A DNA stretch of 64,000 bases from Aptenodytes patagonicus (Eukaryota > Chordata > Aves > Sphenisciformes > Spheniscidae): the NCBI RefSeq assembly GCF_965638725.1, contig NC_134973.1:5762491-5826490 (forward strand). Reading direction: 5' to 3'. Below the pieces are notes generated by a model. That model made no database searches and had not been told where the DNA came from. It saw only the letters and a program-made list of their open reading frames with translations. The translations under genes were made by a program, and so were the position numbers. Shown piece by piece: positions 42,401-54,401 of the stretch (position 1 is its first letter; every line of letters begins with the position of its first letter).

Positions 42401-45400
42401 CGCGAAGGGAAAGGTTAAAAGGATCCAGATGCACCTGAGCGGAGGTAGGCTGCCGCAGCACCCGCCCGGCGTCCCTGCCAAAGGCAGCGGGGAAAGGTGC
42501 AGGACGGGGTTGCGAGGCAGGGAGCCCGGGGGGGGGGGCCCGGAGGGGCTCAGAGCCGCCTGAGGCTTTCAATCTCTGCAGAGGAGATGGACAAAAGCAC
42601 CTCTGATGCAGATGAGGGCTCCCTCGCCATCATCTCCCCCTCCAGCTAGACCAGAGCCTGCTCCAAAGCCTGACCCTCCCAGGATCCAAGGCTGGATCCC
42701 GCCAGCAAAGCAAAGGCTCCACTGAATACTCGGTCGAGAAGCTGCTCTGCCAGCAGTCCCAGGCTGGCCCCGAAGCTGCTCTTTGCCAACACTTTGCTGT
42801 AACAAACCATTGTTTTACTCTTGCTCTCTCCCTAAAGACAAGACGTTTGCTGCTTCTTATGAAAATATCCATTAGTGAGATTACCACTGCTGGTTCACCG
42901 GCAATTCGAGGAGCAATTTTAAAGGAAGGGACAAGACAGGCAGAGAAGAGAAAATCTCACGAACTAGCCCACAGATCCCCAAATCTGGTCACCATCCAGG
43001 CGCAGACGCCCCAGCCGTTCTTGGGCCCCAGTGCAGATGCAAGTCCCATCCAACCCCCCCTCGTCACGACGGCTAGGGCACCAGGCGGTGGGTGACACCC
43101 TGCCAGTGTGGGCAGAGGGACTGATTCAACTGGGGGAGAATAAACAATCCGGCCCCCAACACTGGCAGCTGCCAGCAGGACGGATTGGCTGGAGCATCCC
43201 CGGGGCGGCCTTGCATGAACGAGCCCTCGGGGACGGTCTGTGCCACACGGTGTTTGCGGAGAAAAGGACAGAGCTTATGTGACAGGACAGGAACCAAGGC
43301 CCGGAGGGGTTTTGGGGCAGAGCTGGCAAGAAAACCGGGGAGCGCTGGCCTCCCCATCCCAGAGGTCCCCTGCTTCCCCTCAGAGCAGGGCCAGCCACGC
43401 TGGGTGACCGGGAGCAGCCCTGCCTTGCCCGGCACAGTCACAGCTCGTTACCCAAGAGCAGCAGCTCAGTTTCTCAAAGTCCATGCGCCGGCCCGTGCTC
43501 TGCCCCCCTGCCTGCCCGCCCCCATCAAGGACAAGCAAACCTTGCTGGAAAAGCCCCCTGCATCTGTCCTGCCTGCACAGCCACGCTCCTCTCGAGCCCT
43601 GAGCCACGCTCCAACCTCTCTGATCTATTTGCAGCACCATCATGAGGGGAGGGCAGTGGTTCCTGCCTTGCCCCCAGCTACCCGCTCTGCCCCGCGAGCA
43701 GAGGGACCTTGCTCTCCCAAGCACACCAGGCCGGAGGTTGCGTCATGTCATTGTCATGTCAGCCACGGCAGAAAAGCCCGTGTCATCCCTGCCTTGGGAA
43801 GGGAAAGGCTCAGGGAACGCGCCGGAGGGGCGAGCAGGGCGGCAGCAGGGAACAGACCTTGCTGGGAGGCTCACGTCACTGCTCGGAAAGGCGGTGAGAA
43901 AGGCCAAGGGGAGATGGTGACCCGCTGGAAACCTGCAGGGAACTCGCTGCCCCACTAAGGCGGGGTGGCACGGCTGCTGAAGAGAGGCAGCGCTGGGACA
44001 GAAGAGCCGCGGAGCCCCCGACACAGGGAGGCTGGGGAACCTGCACTCTGTGCGGGGACCCTCCTCCCACGGTACAGCTCTGTGGTGGTGGGCTCCCCTG
44101 GATGGCAGCTCCTGATCCACAATACAGCTCCCACCCCGCTCCCAGGCTCAGATTAAGCACACAGCAGCAGCAGGGCGGTACTGGTGCCAGGGCTGCCAGG
44201 GAAGCCAAATCCCTGCCCGCAGGAAGAAGCGAGCCAGCAGAGGCTGTAGAAAGCACCCGCACCTCACGGCCCTGGCACCCAGCGGCACGGTCAGCCTGGT
44301 CCTGCCGGGACCAGGGCAGAGCTTGTGTCCATCTGCACTCCCCTGCGGCCTCGAGGAGGGTTTTAATGCCTGGCTCGCAGTGAGAGCTTGGCCCCCCTCC
44401 TCTGATGACTCACACAGCTCAGATTTTGTCTGCTTTCACCCCTCTAGTGCAAGGCTGGACAGGCACTGCAGTAGGTCCCCATTAGAAACGGTCATTGGCA
44501 GCAAAAGGGAAAAAGGAAAGGGTCTGCGGGCAGCCTGGCTTTCAGTGACTGCCCTGGGGCAGCAGCTTGCCCACCTCTGTCCAGGGGCAGCATCACAGAG
44601 GAACAGGGTCTGACTTTCACCACCGTCACCTTCTGGGAGGGTTTTAGGCAGTGCCCGGAGAGCAGCGCTGCCGGCCCCACCAGCGAGAGCGGTGTTAAGA
44701 GGCCGGAGACCACCACAAGCGTAGGAAAAAATCCACTGTTAGCAACAGCTCAAATGCAGCAGGAGGGCTAAATCATCCGCTGCTCTCAGGCACCTAATTG
44801 CTGATCTGAGCCTGTAAGGGTTTGTTTGCATGTTTTATCGGAGCCATTAGACTGAAATTCCAGACGATTGCTTATATCGGATTCACTTCAGGCCTAATGA
44901 ACTCATGGGTCCTTGTTGCTGGGGTCACAGAGACAGTCTCTTCTCCAGACACATCTTCCCCCTCCCACAGCCTCCCCAGGCGTTAGGGTGCATGTGGGGC
45001 AACCGCTCCCTTTGGAAAACAAGGAGGAAGATGCTGGATGTCCTCAGCAACAGGGTGAAATCTATGACTCACTCCCTGACAGTGCACAAGGGGGTCGTTA
45101 ACAGACATGGGCAAGGTCAAAACGCTACTCCAGACAGCTAAGACGTCCCTCTAATGCCTCTACCCCTCCTTGAGGTGTGAAGCAAGTGGCAGAGAAATGC
45201 CTGAAGTGCCCAGGGCAGCATCAGAGCAACAGAAGCGAGACAGCAGCGGCCTTTGGCAGTTGAGGAGGAAAGGATCCCGGAGATAAGGGCATGACTACCT
45301 TTGTGATTCATCGTCTTCAGGCACTGCTTGCTCTGGATGTCCCACAGCCGGACTGTTTCGTCGTGTGAGCCGGAAAGCAGCAGGCTGCCATCCGTGGAGA

Positions 45401-48400
45401 CCGACAGACACGTCACCTGGTTCCTGGAATGGGGAAGAGGAAGTTTAAACTCAGGATGACCCGAGGACTGCCAGAAACTGGTGAGGTGGGCAGACGGGGG
45501 CGATGAATTGTTTGGCAGGTATGTCTGGTCCCTCACCTGTGCCCTTTGAAGACCTTCCCATTCTCCCGCTCTGTCTGGAAGGTCCGGTCTCTCTGGACCG
45601 GCTGCAGAAATGAAGGAAGGAAGGGAGAGAGCGGTTTAAATTCAGGAAGACTGAAGCCAGCAGGTTCATCACTGTGTCTGGAGGGGGCAGAGGAGATACA
45701 GGGGAACCCAGGCCCTCCCACGCCCTGGCAGGTCACACCAGTCACGTAGGCGGGGAGGTGACAGTAGCTCAGGCTGCCACGTCAAGGCTGGGCTGCATGA
45801 CAGCAGCACCGAGCAGATCTGCAGCCCCGAGCAGATCTGCAGCCCCAGGCACTCACCCAGGCACAGAGGTCAACCTGGAAGATGGATCCGTCCATGCCGC
45901 CGCAGAACATGTGATATTCGGAAAGGTCAAGAGTCACAGCCATGATGCCCACATCGAAGAGGACGGAAAGCAGGAGCTCCCCGGATGAGATTTCCCAGAG
46001 CTGGAGTGAGAGGGTACAGGAGAATTAGGGGCTTAAATGTTAACGGCAGGATTGGAAGAACACGCTGCTGCTTATCGGCACCTGCCCAGCGGCAAGCTGG
46101 CAGCACATACCGGCATCCCCTCCTTGCTGCGGATGGGGAAACTGAGTCCAAGGCATAAGCACGGCAGAACCCAGGATCAGCCTCTTCATGACCATAACAA
46201 GTTTCCCAGGCAGCTCCGAAACAGCCCTTAACCCCCTCGCGTGCCCGTCCTGCCCCCCAGGGCAGACCCCTCTCCGCAAGGCAGGAGGAGCAGGCTGCGG
46301 GCTCCAGGCTGCTCTGCTCCCTGCCCTTCGAGACTAAAGGACATCAGCGAGGGGAATCAGAGGAGCTGACCCCCACATTCCCCAGGAGGAGAGGGACTGC
46401 AAAGCACGAAGAGGCCCAGCCTGAGGGCAGGTGCAGAGAAACTGCTGGTGTTTGGAGAGGCAAAGCCCATTAGGTCTGGCAGCTCTGAGTCATCACAGAG
46501 ACAGCCAAGAAATTCAGCTACTGCAACCCTCACGGACAGCTTTGCTGCAGCCCAGCAGAAGCTCTGCTTTAACCCTCTGCGGCCTGCGCACCTCCGGGAC
46601 TCTTGTTCAGCGGGACGGAGCCAAGCCTTACCTTCGCTGTCTGGTCAAGGGAGGCTGTGGCAGCTCGTGCCAAGGGCCCTCCAAAGCCACAGCACAAGTC
46701 CGTGATGGGGAGGCTGTGTCGGGACCACACGTGGCGAGGGTCAGGGATCTGGGAGGGCTCTGCCTGCAGCACGCTGTAGGGGAGAACAGAGAGACGGGTT
46801 GGCTCGGCAGGTCAGCAAGAGCAACGCTGGGGATGCCAGAGCAAAGCGGCTGTGAGGGGAGCTGGCCGAGGCTCTTCTGCTTCCTCTGGGATGGCTCTCC
46901 TGGCTGCAAGGACCAAGCAGGACACAGAAGCCATCAGCGTCCACAGCACATGCGATACCGAGGACTAGGGTCACTACTGAGCTCCCCATCCCAGAGGGCA
47001 CAGAGACCTCAGCTGCCACTAGCAGGGAAAGGGCACAATCCACTCTGTGTCAAGCAGGGAAAAGAAGTCAGAGCCATATGGCACAGCTTGGAAAACTCAG
47101 ATTAGACACTAGGAAAAACCTCTCTGGCAGCGAAGACAACAGCAGTGGAACAGCCGCCTAAGGAGGGCACAGACTCATCATCACGAGCAGGCTTTACGAA
47201 CGGGCTTAGGCAGAGCTGATTCCACCTCCGGGAAGCGGTGGCTGATCTCTTGTTCTAATATTCCACACCCAGATGCTCCCTGTCCCCCGTACGAATGAGC
47301 CGAGACCTCCCCGCGGGCCACCGTTACCTGTAAAGGTTCCACACCAGGGCCAGACAGTCCTTCGCCCCCGAGAGAAAGTGGCTGCTGTCGTCAGTAAAGC
47401 AGAGGCATGTGAGGTCCTGGTAATGTCGGTTCAGGATGGCTAGGAGGTTCCCGTTGGAGACCTAGAGCAAGGGAAGGGGCAGGAGAATATTAAGAAAGGA
47501 GCACTGAGATGCCCCGGAATAACATAGTGCCCTGCCCTCAACGGCTGCGGGTGCAGCAGCACCCACAGCTCCCTCCCCAGCTGGGCATTGCTGTGCCAGG
47601 CGCGAGCAGAGCGGAGAGTCCCCACTCCGTGGAGCCGCGCAGAACACGGCAGCGAGCGGAGGCGGCAAGCGGAGTGAAAAGGGAAGGTTGCGCCGACCGC
47701 GCGAGCCCATTTGCACCTCACCGGTGGCAACCGACGCGATCAAGGTGCAACCAGTACAACCACATACACTTATGACCAAAGGTAAATACAGCAAAGGCAG
47801 TTTGAAGAGGCCCTGCCCACGTTAACTCTGGAACCTAGTGATGCCAGTGCCATTCCTCTGGTCAAGACACAAGCGTGCAGTAAAGATTTCCTGTTTACTG
47901 TTAACATTACCCTCATGGCTTCTTCCCACCTCCCCCGTCTAATGAGATGGCTGCGGGGGTTACGAAAGCCGCGCTCTGCAGGAGGCTGCGTGCCACCCCG
48001 GGGGTTGCTGCATTTCAGCACGGCTGCGTGGTCTCGGGCCAACGGAGGCGTTAGGGTGGACAAGGAGTTCCCTAAACCCAGAGCTTTTCTTGTCGAAAGG
48101 CAACATCGCAGATAGGGAGGGAACTAAGGAGGCGGCGAGGGAGCCCCGTATAAAAGAACAGAATCGACTCTCTCTCGTCTGAATTACAACTAAAAAGAAA
48201 ACCAGACTGCAATTCAAGGGAGAACAAGCGGTCCCACAGAGAAGGCACAAAACTAGGGCTCTTGGGCACATTTCCAGCTCTACGACGGTTTCCACGCAGA
48301 CTCTCCGAGGCGCCTGTTCCCTCTGCCAGGAGGACAGTGCCGTCACCCACGCCAGGCAGACGCTCGGAAGCGTTTGCAAGGCAAGGCTAGCTGGGGGCAG

Positions 48401-51036
48401 ACCGAAAGGGCCCCTCTGAGCAGAGACCAGCTCAGAGCATCACGAGCGAGTAACTCCCACTTGCTGCAGTCTCAGCCCAGCACTCCTTGTGAGGGCTTTT
48501 TTTCCAACATTGCCACAAGCACATTTTTAAAAGAAACATCTGATAAATTAAGATAGAGCCACCCACATAACAAGGCTCAGAAACATCCCCCAGGACTGAG
48601 AGCTTTCCAGGTTAGACATCTCGGTGTTCAATCCCAGGGCTCAGAACAAGCTTGTTCTTTTATTTGCTTGGTGAAGTGCTTAGAACGTAGTGTAATCCCC
48701 ACGTAAACACACCACTAATTAAAAATAGAAGGATGATGACCAGAGCACGGCAGTCTCTGCAGGCATCCAGATCACAAGTCACATACAAATATTAGGCTAA
48801 AACGCGGAAGAAGTGCTAAAGGAAAACCAGGTCCTGTGTTTCTGCTTTCAGGGAGCAACATCTGACCCCTGAGGCATCTGTAGCAGCTTGGAAAGAGAAG
48901 GAAAGAACAGACCTAAGCCTCATCCAGCACCTCCCACCACAATTCCTTTTCCTCCCTGTTTTGACGATCTGCCCTGTGGTCTGCATGCCCACGGAGGCCG
49001 CCGAGCAGCCAGCCCCAGCCCCTCGGGGCAACACGGAGCCCGGACCGCACCAGCCACAGCTGTAACGTACACGACCCAGCAAAGCCTTCGCCCCACTGTG
49101 GAGCCCAGATAACGTGGATTTACTGACACCTGACGGGACAGGGGCGCTCGCTAACCGTGCAGGATGCGAATCTCTGCATCCCCATTCCCCATGCCAGCCG
49201 GCAGCCCCCCTACCTCCCACAGGTAGATGCTCTCAGCAACCCCAGCCAAGATGTAGAGCCCGTTGGGAGAAGCCGTCAGGCAGGTCACCGGCCCAGGGCA
49301 TATGATCTTCTGCTGGAGCTGGTCCTGGGGGCAGAATGAACACAGTGACCCTTCAGTAGGGGCTGGAGTACGGGAGGGAGAGAGAAACAAGACCCTGGTT
49401 CAGTTGAGAGAAGAGGCAGCTCAGGCAGCGTCCGACGCGCTGCGGCTGCCTGCGTTTGAGCCGTGCCCTCAACCCTCATCAGCAGTGCCGCGGTTTGGAG
49501 ATTCGATGCCGAAGAGGAAGATGATGGAGGAGCACAGTCCGTGTGTGCAAATCACATCGAACTGCTCTGCATTTTGCTGTTTTGTCGCAGTTGCTTTGTG
49601 TTTAGCCCTGCAGGGAAAAAGGTAAATTCCCCTCCCACCCTCCTCCACCCACACGCAGCAGGAGGGGTACCGAAAGGCAAGGGATCTGGATGCAGTTATG
49701 CTCCACAGCTGGGGAACCTTGGAGATTCAGCAGAAAACAGGCTCAGAAGATTACAGCAAAATAACACTGATAAAAGATAAAAAAAAAAAAAAAGAGGATG
49801 CGCGCTCACGGCCTGGGAGAAGAAGCAGCAGGTCTGAGAGCAGCTCCCCACAGCTCGGGGACACTGGAAAAACCAGACCCTGAGCTGTGGGAGCGAAGGG
49901 GCTGCGTGTGCCGAAACCCACGGGCTGCTGCTGCTCTCTGCAGCAGAACTGAGGGGAACGACAGGGAACGGAGAAATTATGGCTGTGTTTGCTACTGTCC
50001 GGCCCTAGTTTAAGCACGGGTGGGATGCGGCTAGCAGGAGGAGGAAGGGGTACGGCCGTGTAGGGACGGGTGAGGTTTGTCCGGCTGCCTTTAGGCTTCC
50101 ATTTTTGGCTGGAAGGCGCAGAGAGCGGACCGAGGCGACGGGAGGCCCCAGGCGAAGCGGGCCCAGCGGCGGGGTGCCCGCATCTCCCCGGGCTCTGCCT
50201 CGACAGGGACCGTTGCGTTCCTGGGCAGCCCTGGGAGCCGTGACGATCCCTTCCAGCCTTGGGAAGGGGAGCTGGGGGGGGGGGGACACGGACAGGACAC
50301 ACGGCCCGGGCACGGCTGGGGGGACACCAGCCCGGAGAGGAGCCCGACAGCCGATTTCTCCCGCAGAAAACACCTTTCCTGGCAGTTCCCGTGCGATCGG
50401 CCGGCACCCCCGGGAAGGGAGCCGGGACCTACGGGACCCATGACCCCCGGGGAGGGGGGGTGGGGCGGGCAAGGCGGTCCCCCCGGAGATGGGGGGGCTC
50501 AGGGGCATCGCCGGGGGGTCTCTGCGGAGAGAGGGGGGTCGGGCATCTGCCCGTGGTGATGAGGGTCATTATGGAGGGAGGTGGCCTGGGGGTCTGACCA
50601 CAGAGACGGGGGGTCTGTATGGACAGAGGGGCCCTGGGGGGGGGGGTGTCTGGCCATAGAGACGGGGGGGTCTCTACGGGGAGAGGGGCCCCCACCACAG
50701 GGACGGGGGGGGTCTCCAAGGAGGGAGGCCCTGGCGCATCCCCACAGGGACGGGGGGGTCCCTCCGCGGGGCCCGGGGGCGCCCCCCCGAGCCGAGGCCT
50801 CCCGGGCCCGCCCGCCGCGCCGGTACCTTCCTCTGGAGCTCCCAGACGTTGATGTAGCTCTTGCCGAGCTGGGCCCCCAGCAGGTGCTCGCCGCCCAGCA
50901 GCGCCAGCCCGCGCGGCCCGCTGTTGCCGCCGCGGTAGCCGGGCAGGGCGGAGCCCGAGTGCAGCTCCCAGACGGAGCAGTTGCAGAGCGGCCCGGCGGC
51001 GTCCGACACCAGCGCCACCTCCATGGGCGCCGCCAT
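39453..51036 (-). CDS. WDR18: WDR18, WD-repeat protein of the PELP1-TEX10-WDR18 ribosome-assembly complex, complete
   Basis: WDR18 (yeast Ipi3 counterpart) is a nucleolar scaffold that, with PELP1, TEX10, LAS1L and SENP3, drives late 60S subunit maturation (established knowledge). Coding exons, 5' to 3' on the minus strand: 50827-51036, 49214-49324, 47328-47461, 46632-46773, 45857-46000, 45537-45601, 45299-45423, 41628-41794, 40416-40484, 39453-39584. Phases agree and give 432 residues, the human length as I remember it. It starts [22 protein letters not shown]-type blades are marked by [32 protein letters not shown] and [17 protein letters not shown]-terminal heptad-like helix ([18 protein letters not shown]) ends in ITKPAK. 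The start codon sits in a perfect TISU motif. The intron between exons 39453-39584 and 40416-40484 holds a solo LTR. Confidence 0.96.
39743..40278 (+). mobile_element. solo LTR of an avian endogenous retrovirus, antisense in the last WDR18 intron
   Basis: A 536-base element starting TGTCCTGGTTTCGGC and ending TTAAACCACAACA, with TG...CA ends. I recognise this LTR from many bird genomes (from memory; ERV-L-like assignment is tentative). The 4-base direct repeat ACCA (or ACCAT if the first T is shared) abuts both ends at 39739-39742 and 40279-40282, fitting a target-site duplication. Promoter parts remain: a palindromic CRE TGACGTCA at 39979-39986, a TATATAA at 39994-40000 and an ATTAAA poly(A) signal near 40,147. 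There is no internal retroviral coding sequence, so this is the product of LTR-LTR recombination. Confidence 0.85.
41311..41382. repeat. CCTGCCTGCTCCCTG tandem repeat in a WDR18 intron
   Basis: About 70 bases of near-perfect alternating CTCCCTGCCTG and GCCTGCCTG units in the intron between exons 41628-41794 and 40416-40484. Confidence 0.85.
41795..45298 (-). other. largest WDR18 intron
   Basis: 3.5-kb intron. It carries two AT-rich islands that resemble conserved non-coding elements (42,085-42,160 and 44,755-44,905) in otherwise GC-rich sequence. No other gene seen. Confidence 0.55.
47462..49213 (-). other. WDR18 intron 2
   Basis: 1.75-kb intron with no recognisable embedded gene, RNA or repeat. 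The neighbouring intron 49325-50826 also shows nothing beyond a short A run near 49,780-49,793. Confidence 0.55.
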
Positions 51037-51040
51037 CTTC
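51029..51040 (-). promoter_or_regulatory. WDR18: TISU element covering the WDR18 start codon
   Basis: The minus strand reads GAAGATGGCGGC, matching all positions of the TISU consensus SAASATGGCGGC with the ATG of WDR18 at its centre. TISU directs both transcription start (YY1) and efficient initiation from very short 5'UTRs, so this decides the WDR18 start and predicts a leader of only a few to about 30 bases. Confidence 0.8.
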
Positions 51041-51235
51041 GCGGTCCGCCAGGGCCAGAGAGAGCGCGGCGGCCGCCTAGAGCGCCGCCCTCCCTCCGCC
51101 CGACGGCGTGGCGGCGGCCAACCAAGAGCGGCGCCGCCATAGCCGCGCGCCTGCGCGGAGCGGGAGCCGCCGCAGCGCCCGCACGCGGCGGGAAGCTCAG
51201 CAGGGCCCCCTCCGGCCCGGCCCGGGATGGGGGAC

Positions 51236-51668
51236 CGCGGGCACCCCGTGGTCCCGTGGGCGGCCCACAGCCCTGCGGGCCCCCCGTGGGCACCCCATAG
51301 TTCTGTGAGCACCCTATGGGGACCCCATAGCCCCGTGGGCACCCTGTGAGCGTCCTATAGGCACCCCATAGCCCTATAGCACCCCGTGGGGGCCTCATGA
51401 GCATCCTATAGGGAATCCCATGGGGACCCCATCGACCCACGGGCACCCCATAGCCCTATAGGGACCCCACGGGCACCCCACAGCCCTGTGGGCATCCCAT
51501 GGGGACCCCGTCGACCCACGGGCACCCCATAGCCCTATAGGGACCCCACGGACACCCCACTGCTCTGTGGGCATCCCACAGCCCCGGGGGCACCCCATGA
51601 GCACCCCATAGCCCTATAGGCACTGGACGGGCACCCTATAGCTCTATGGGCACCCCCTGGACACCCCT
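51236..51668. repeat. minisatellite between WDR18 and ARID3A (GGGCACCCCATAGCCCTATA-type unit)
   Basis: About 430 bases built of interleaved GGGCACCCCAT, AGCCCTATAG and GGGACCCCAC blocks, beginning some 200 bases upstream of the WDR18 start codon and ending just before the inferred ARID3A poly(A) site. It fills nearly the whole intergenic gap. Confidence 0.85.
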
Positions 51669-51710
51669 CAGGACAGAAACCCCCAACAACACAACTGTTT
51701 TGGTTTTTTT

Positions 51711-51716
51711 TTTTTA
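51711..51716 (-). terminator. ARID3A: candidate poly(A) signal (ATTAAA) of ARID3A
   Basis: TTTAAT on the plus strand gives ATTAAA on the minus strand, at the distal end of an AT-rich block. Minus-strand AATAAA copies also occur near 51,818-51,832 in TTTATTTTATTT. Either could serve the ARID3A transcript. Confidence 0.45.
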
Positions 51717-51719
51717 ATA

Positions 51720-54401
51720 TGTCATCAACTTTACAGGGTTACAATTGTCTTAAATATTCTGAAGTTTAAATACAATCTGTATAATAATGTTATTATAAAA
51801 TGTAAACTTTCAGTGTTTTTATTTTATTTTATTTTTTTTTTAATAATCAAAAGTTTCAATACCTGAATGTTTGCAAAACTGAAATATTTCACCGGGGGCC
51901 CGGGTGCGCCCGAGGCCGCCGCTCTCAGAGGTAGAATGTGGTTTTTATTCTTTTTCTTTTTTTTGTCTTTTGTGGTTTTTTTTCTTTTTCATTTTTTACC
52001 TGAGTTAAGATATGCACGCTGGGTAAATGCGTTTGCAGCTGTGTCCGTTCCTTTTTTCTTTCCAAACCCCAGAGAAACTGATTTAGGCTTTTTTTTTTTT
52101 TTTTTTGTTAAATCGATATGCAAAAAGAAAAATAAAGAGGAAGGTAATATGCTCTCCAAAAAAAAAAAAAAAACGGGGGAGGGAGGGAAGAGGAAGGGGG
52201 GGGGGGGATAAAAATAATTAAAAAAAAAAAACAACCAACCCAAAACAGTGACTGTACAAATGCAAAAACTCACTAAGAAAATCTAACGCCCACCTTGGGC
52301 ACGAGAAACTCCCCCCCCCCCCCCTCCCTGGGATTTCTCCTTGCGGGGAGCTGGGCTGGATCCTAACAGCAGCGGGAGCCGGACAGAGCCCCCCCGGACC
52401 CCCCCCAAGGGACGGGGTCCACGGAGCCACCAAGGGGCATTTCCAGCTCTGGAGAGGGGGGAAAAAAGGCTGGGGGGGGGGGGGGGGAAGGCTGGAAAAA
52501 CCCCAAATCCCCTGAGATTGCCACTTCCCCAAGGAAAAAAAGGGGGGGGGGTGTCCCACCAGCACGGGACCTCCCCCCCAGGCACCCAGGGAAGGGGGGA
52601 AAAAAAACCCTGTGCTCGAGGTCGAAACCTGAGGAATCGAGATACCGAATTTTGGGGGGGGGGGGGGGGGGGAGGGGATGTGTTTGTTTCGGTATCGGGT
52701 CGCGATTGTGTCTCACGCAGATGTGGGTGAATGTTTCGGGGAGGGGGGGGGGGGGGGGCGGCAAAAAAAAAGCCTAAAAAATTGCAAAAAAACTGAAACC
52801 CGGCTGGCTGGAGAGGTAACGATGCTTAAAATAAATCCTGGGGGGGGGGGGGCTGCGGGACGCTCCGGAGGTCCCGAAGGACGCTCCCGCGTCCTTCGGG
52901 ACCTCCGGAGCGTCCCGCAGCCCCCCCCCCCCCCAAGCATTCCCATCATGGATTCGAGCTCCTGCATCCTGCTGCTAAAATTGGGTATTTTATGCCAGTC
53001 CCCTCGACAACTGCCCCCACCCCACAGACCGCCCGGATCCTGCTCTCACCAAGCTGCTTATTTTTGGAGGAAAATATGCCCAAATTGGCTTTGCACAGTA
53101 GTATTAGGGGGGGGGAATAAAAATAAAGATTTGCCGGTGCAGCCCAGCTCCTAGCCCTGCTTTCCCCCCCCCCCCCACCGTGGGGATGGTGGGTGGGATG
53201 CCGGGGGACACACACACACACCCCCCCATCCTGCCTTCGCCGAGCACATCGGCCCCGCGGTAAAGCCCGGATCGCCGCCGCGGTTTAACGCCGGACCCCC
53301 TCCCCGGCGTGGGTTGGGGGGTTCGGGGAGGTGGGGGGGGGGGGGCAACGGCTTTCGGCTCCATTTTCTCTGCTGAGAAAATAAAGCCACAGCCTGAAAA
53401 GCAGCGGGTTCCCAAGGATGCGCCGGCCAGGCAGGACGGGCAGCGGGACGGGCAGCGGGACGGGCAGCGTGCCCGCCCCCCCGCCCCCCCCCCCCCCCTG
53501 CCCGGCATCCCCAAAGACGGGCACAGACCCCCAGCCCCTGCGTAGAGACTGGGGAAACTGGAGGCTGGGGGGGTGCAGGCAGGCTGCCCGTGCCGGGGGC
53601 TGCCAGCTCTGCCCGCTGCCAGCACAGCCCAGCCGGGATGGGACCCCCGGTGCCCCCCGGCCCCATACAAACCCCCGGGGTCTCGGGGCGCCCGCGGGGT
53701 TCCCAGGGGAAGGAGCAGAGCTGGACCCGGCCGCCGACAGCAACGAGAGGAGAGGAGAAAGGAGGTTACGCGGTTTCCAAGCTCCCGTTTCCCTGATGAA
53801 CACTAATATATATCATTTGCATGTTAAAGTTCGATTCTTTTATCTTCTTTTCTTTTTAGAGAATAAAATAGAAGCTATTTACAACAAAACAATCAAACAA
53901 CAACCTCTTAAAATCCCATATAGTGAGTGTAGTTCTCAAAATAAAGGGGAGGGAAAAGGATCTAAATGAATAAAATATCTCCCGATTTCCAATTTTTTTT
54001 TTTTTGTCTTTTTTTCCTTTAGAAGCCAGGGGTTTCACTAAAGCTCGCGTCGGCAGGCGTCCGTGCGTCTGTCTGGAGGTAACACGAGTTAAAAAAAAAA
54101 AAAAAATAAAATAAAATAAATGTACAGTGCAAAGTGTGATGTGAGTGAGGTAAACGGTCCCGGACCGGCGCGGCACAGTGGGACAGCCGGCAGCTCCGGC
54201 AAAACCCCCGGGCTAAAGCTTTTCTCCTTGCAAAGGAAAAACCCAACCAACATGAGAACAAGGACAGAGCCCGGCCAGACCCCGCCAGACCCCGGCTCCC
54301 TGCGCCCCGACCGCTGCCGGGCGAGGGCTGCTGGGGCAAGCTCTGCCCCCCCCCCCCCCGCCGTGGCTGCCGGCATTGGCGAGGGGGAAGGGGCCGGGGC
54401 G
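51720..54401 (-). other. ARID3A: ARID3A 3' untranslated region (inferred, about 2.7 kb)
   Basis: From the ARID3A TAA (54402-54404) leftwards to the AT-rich poly(A) patch at about 51,700. It holds many A/T and G/C homopolymers and the 94-base perfect hairpin at 52840-52933. No coding signal. I infer the extent from signals only; a nearer site is possible. Confidence 0.5.
52840..52933. repeat. perfect inverted repeat, 45-base arms with a 4-base loop
   Basis: Left arm 52840-52884 (13 G, then 32 bases from CTGCGGGACGCTCC to GAAGGACGC), loop TCCC at 52885-52888, right arm 52889-52933 its exact complement. No mismatch. It would form an extremely stable hairpin in DNA or RNA. Confidence 0.95.

Noticed and set aside
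51236-51668. CRISPR-like array of repeats and spacers
   Set aside because: Units are interleaved minisatellite modules of uneven length without unique spacers, in a vertebrate genome.
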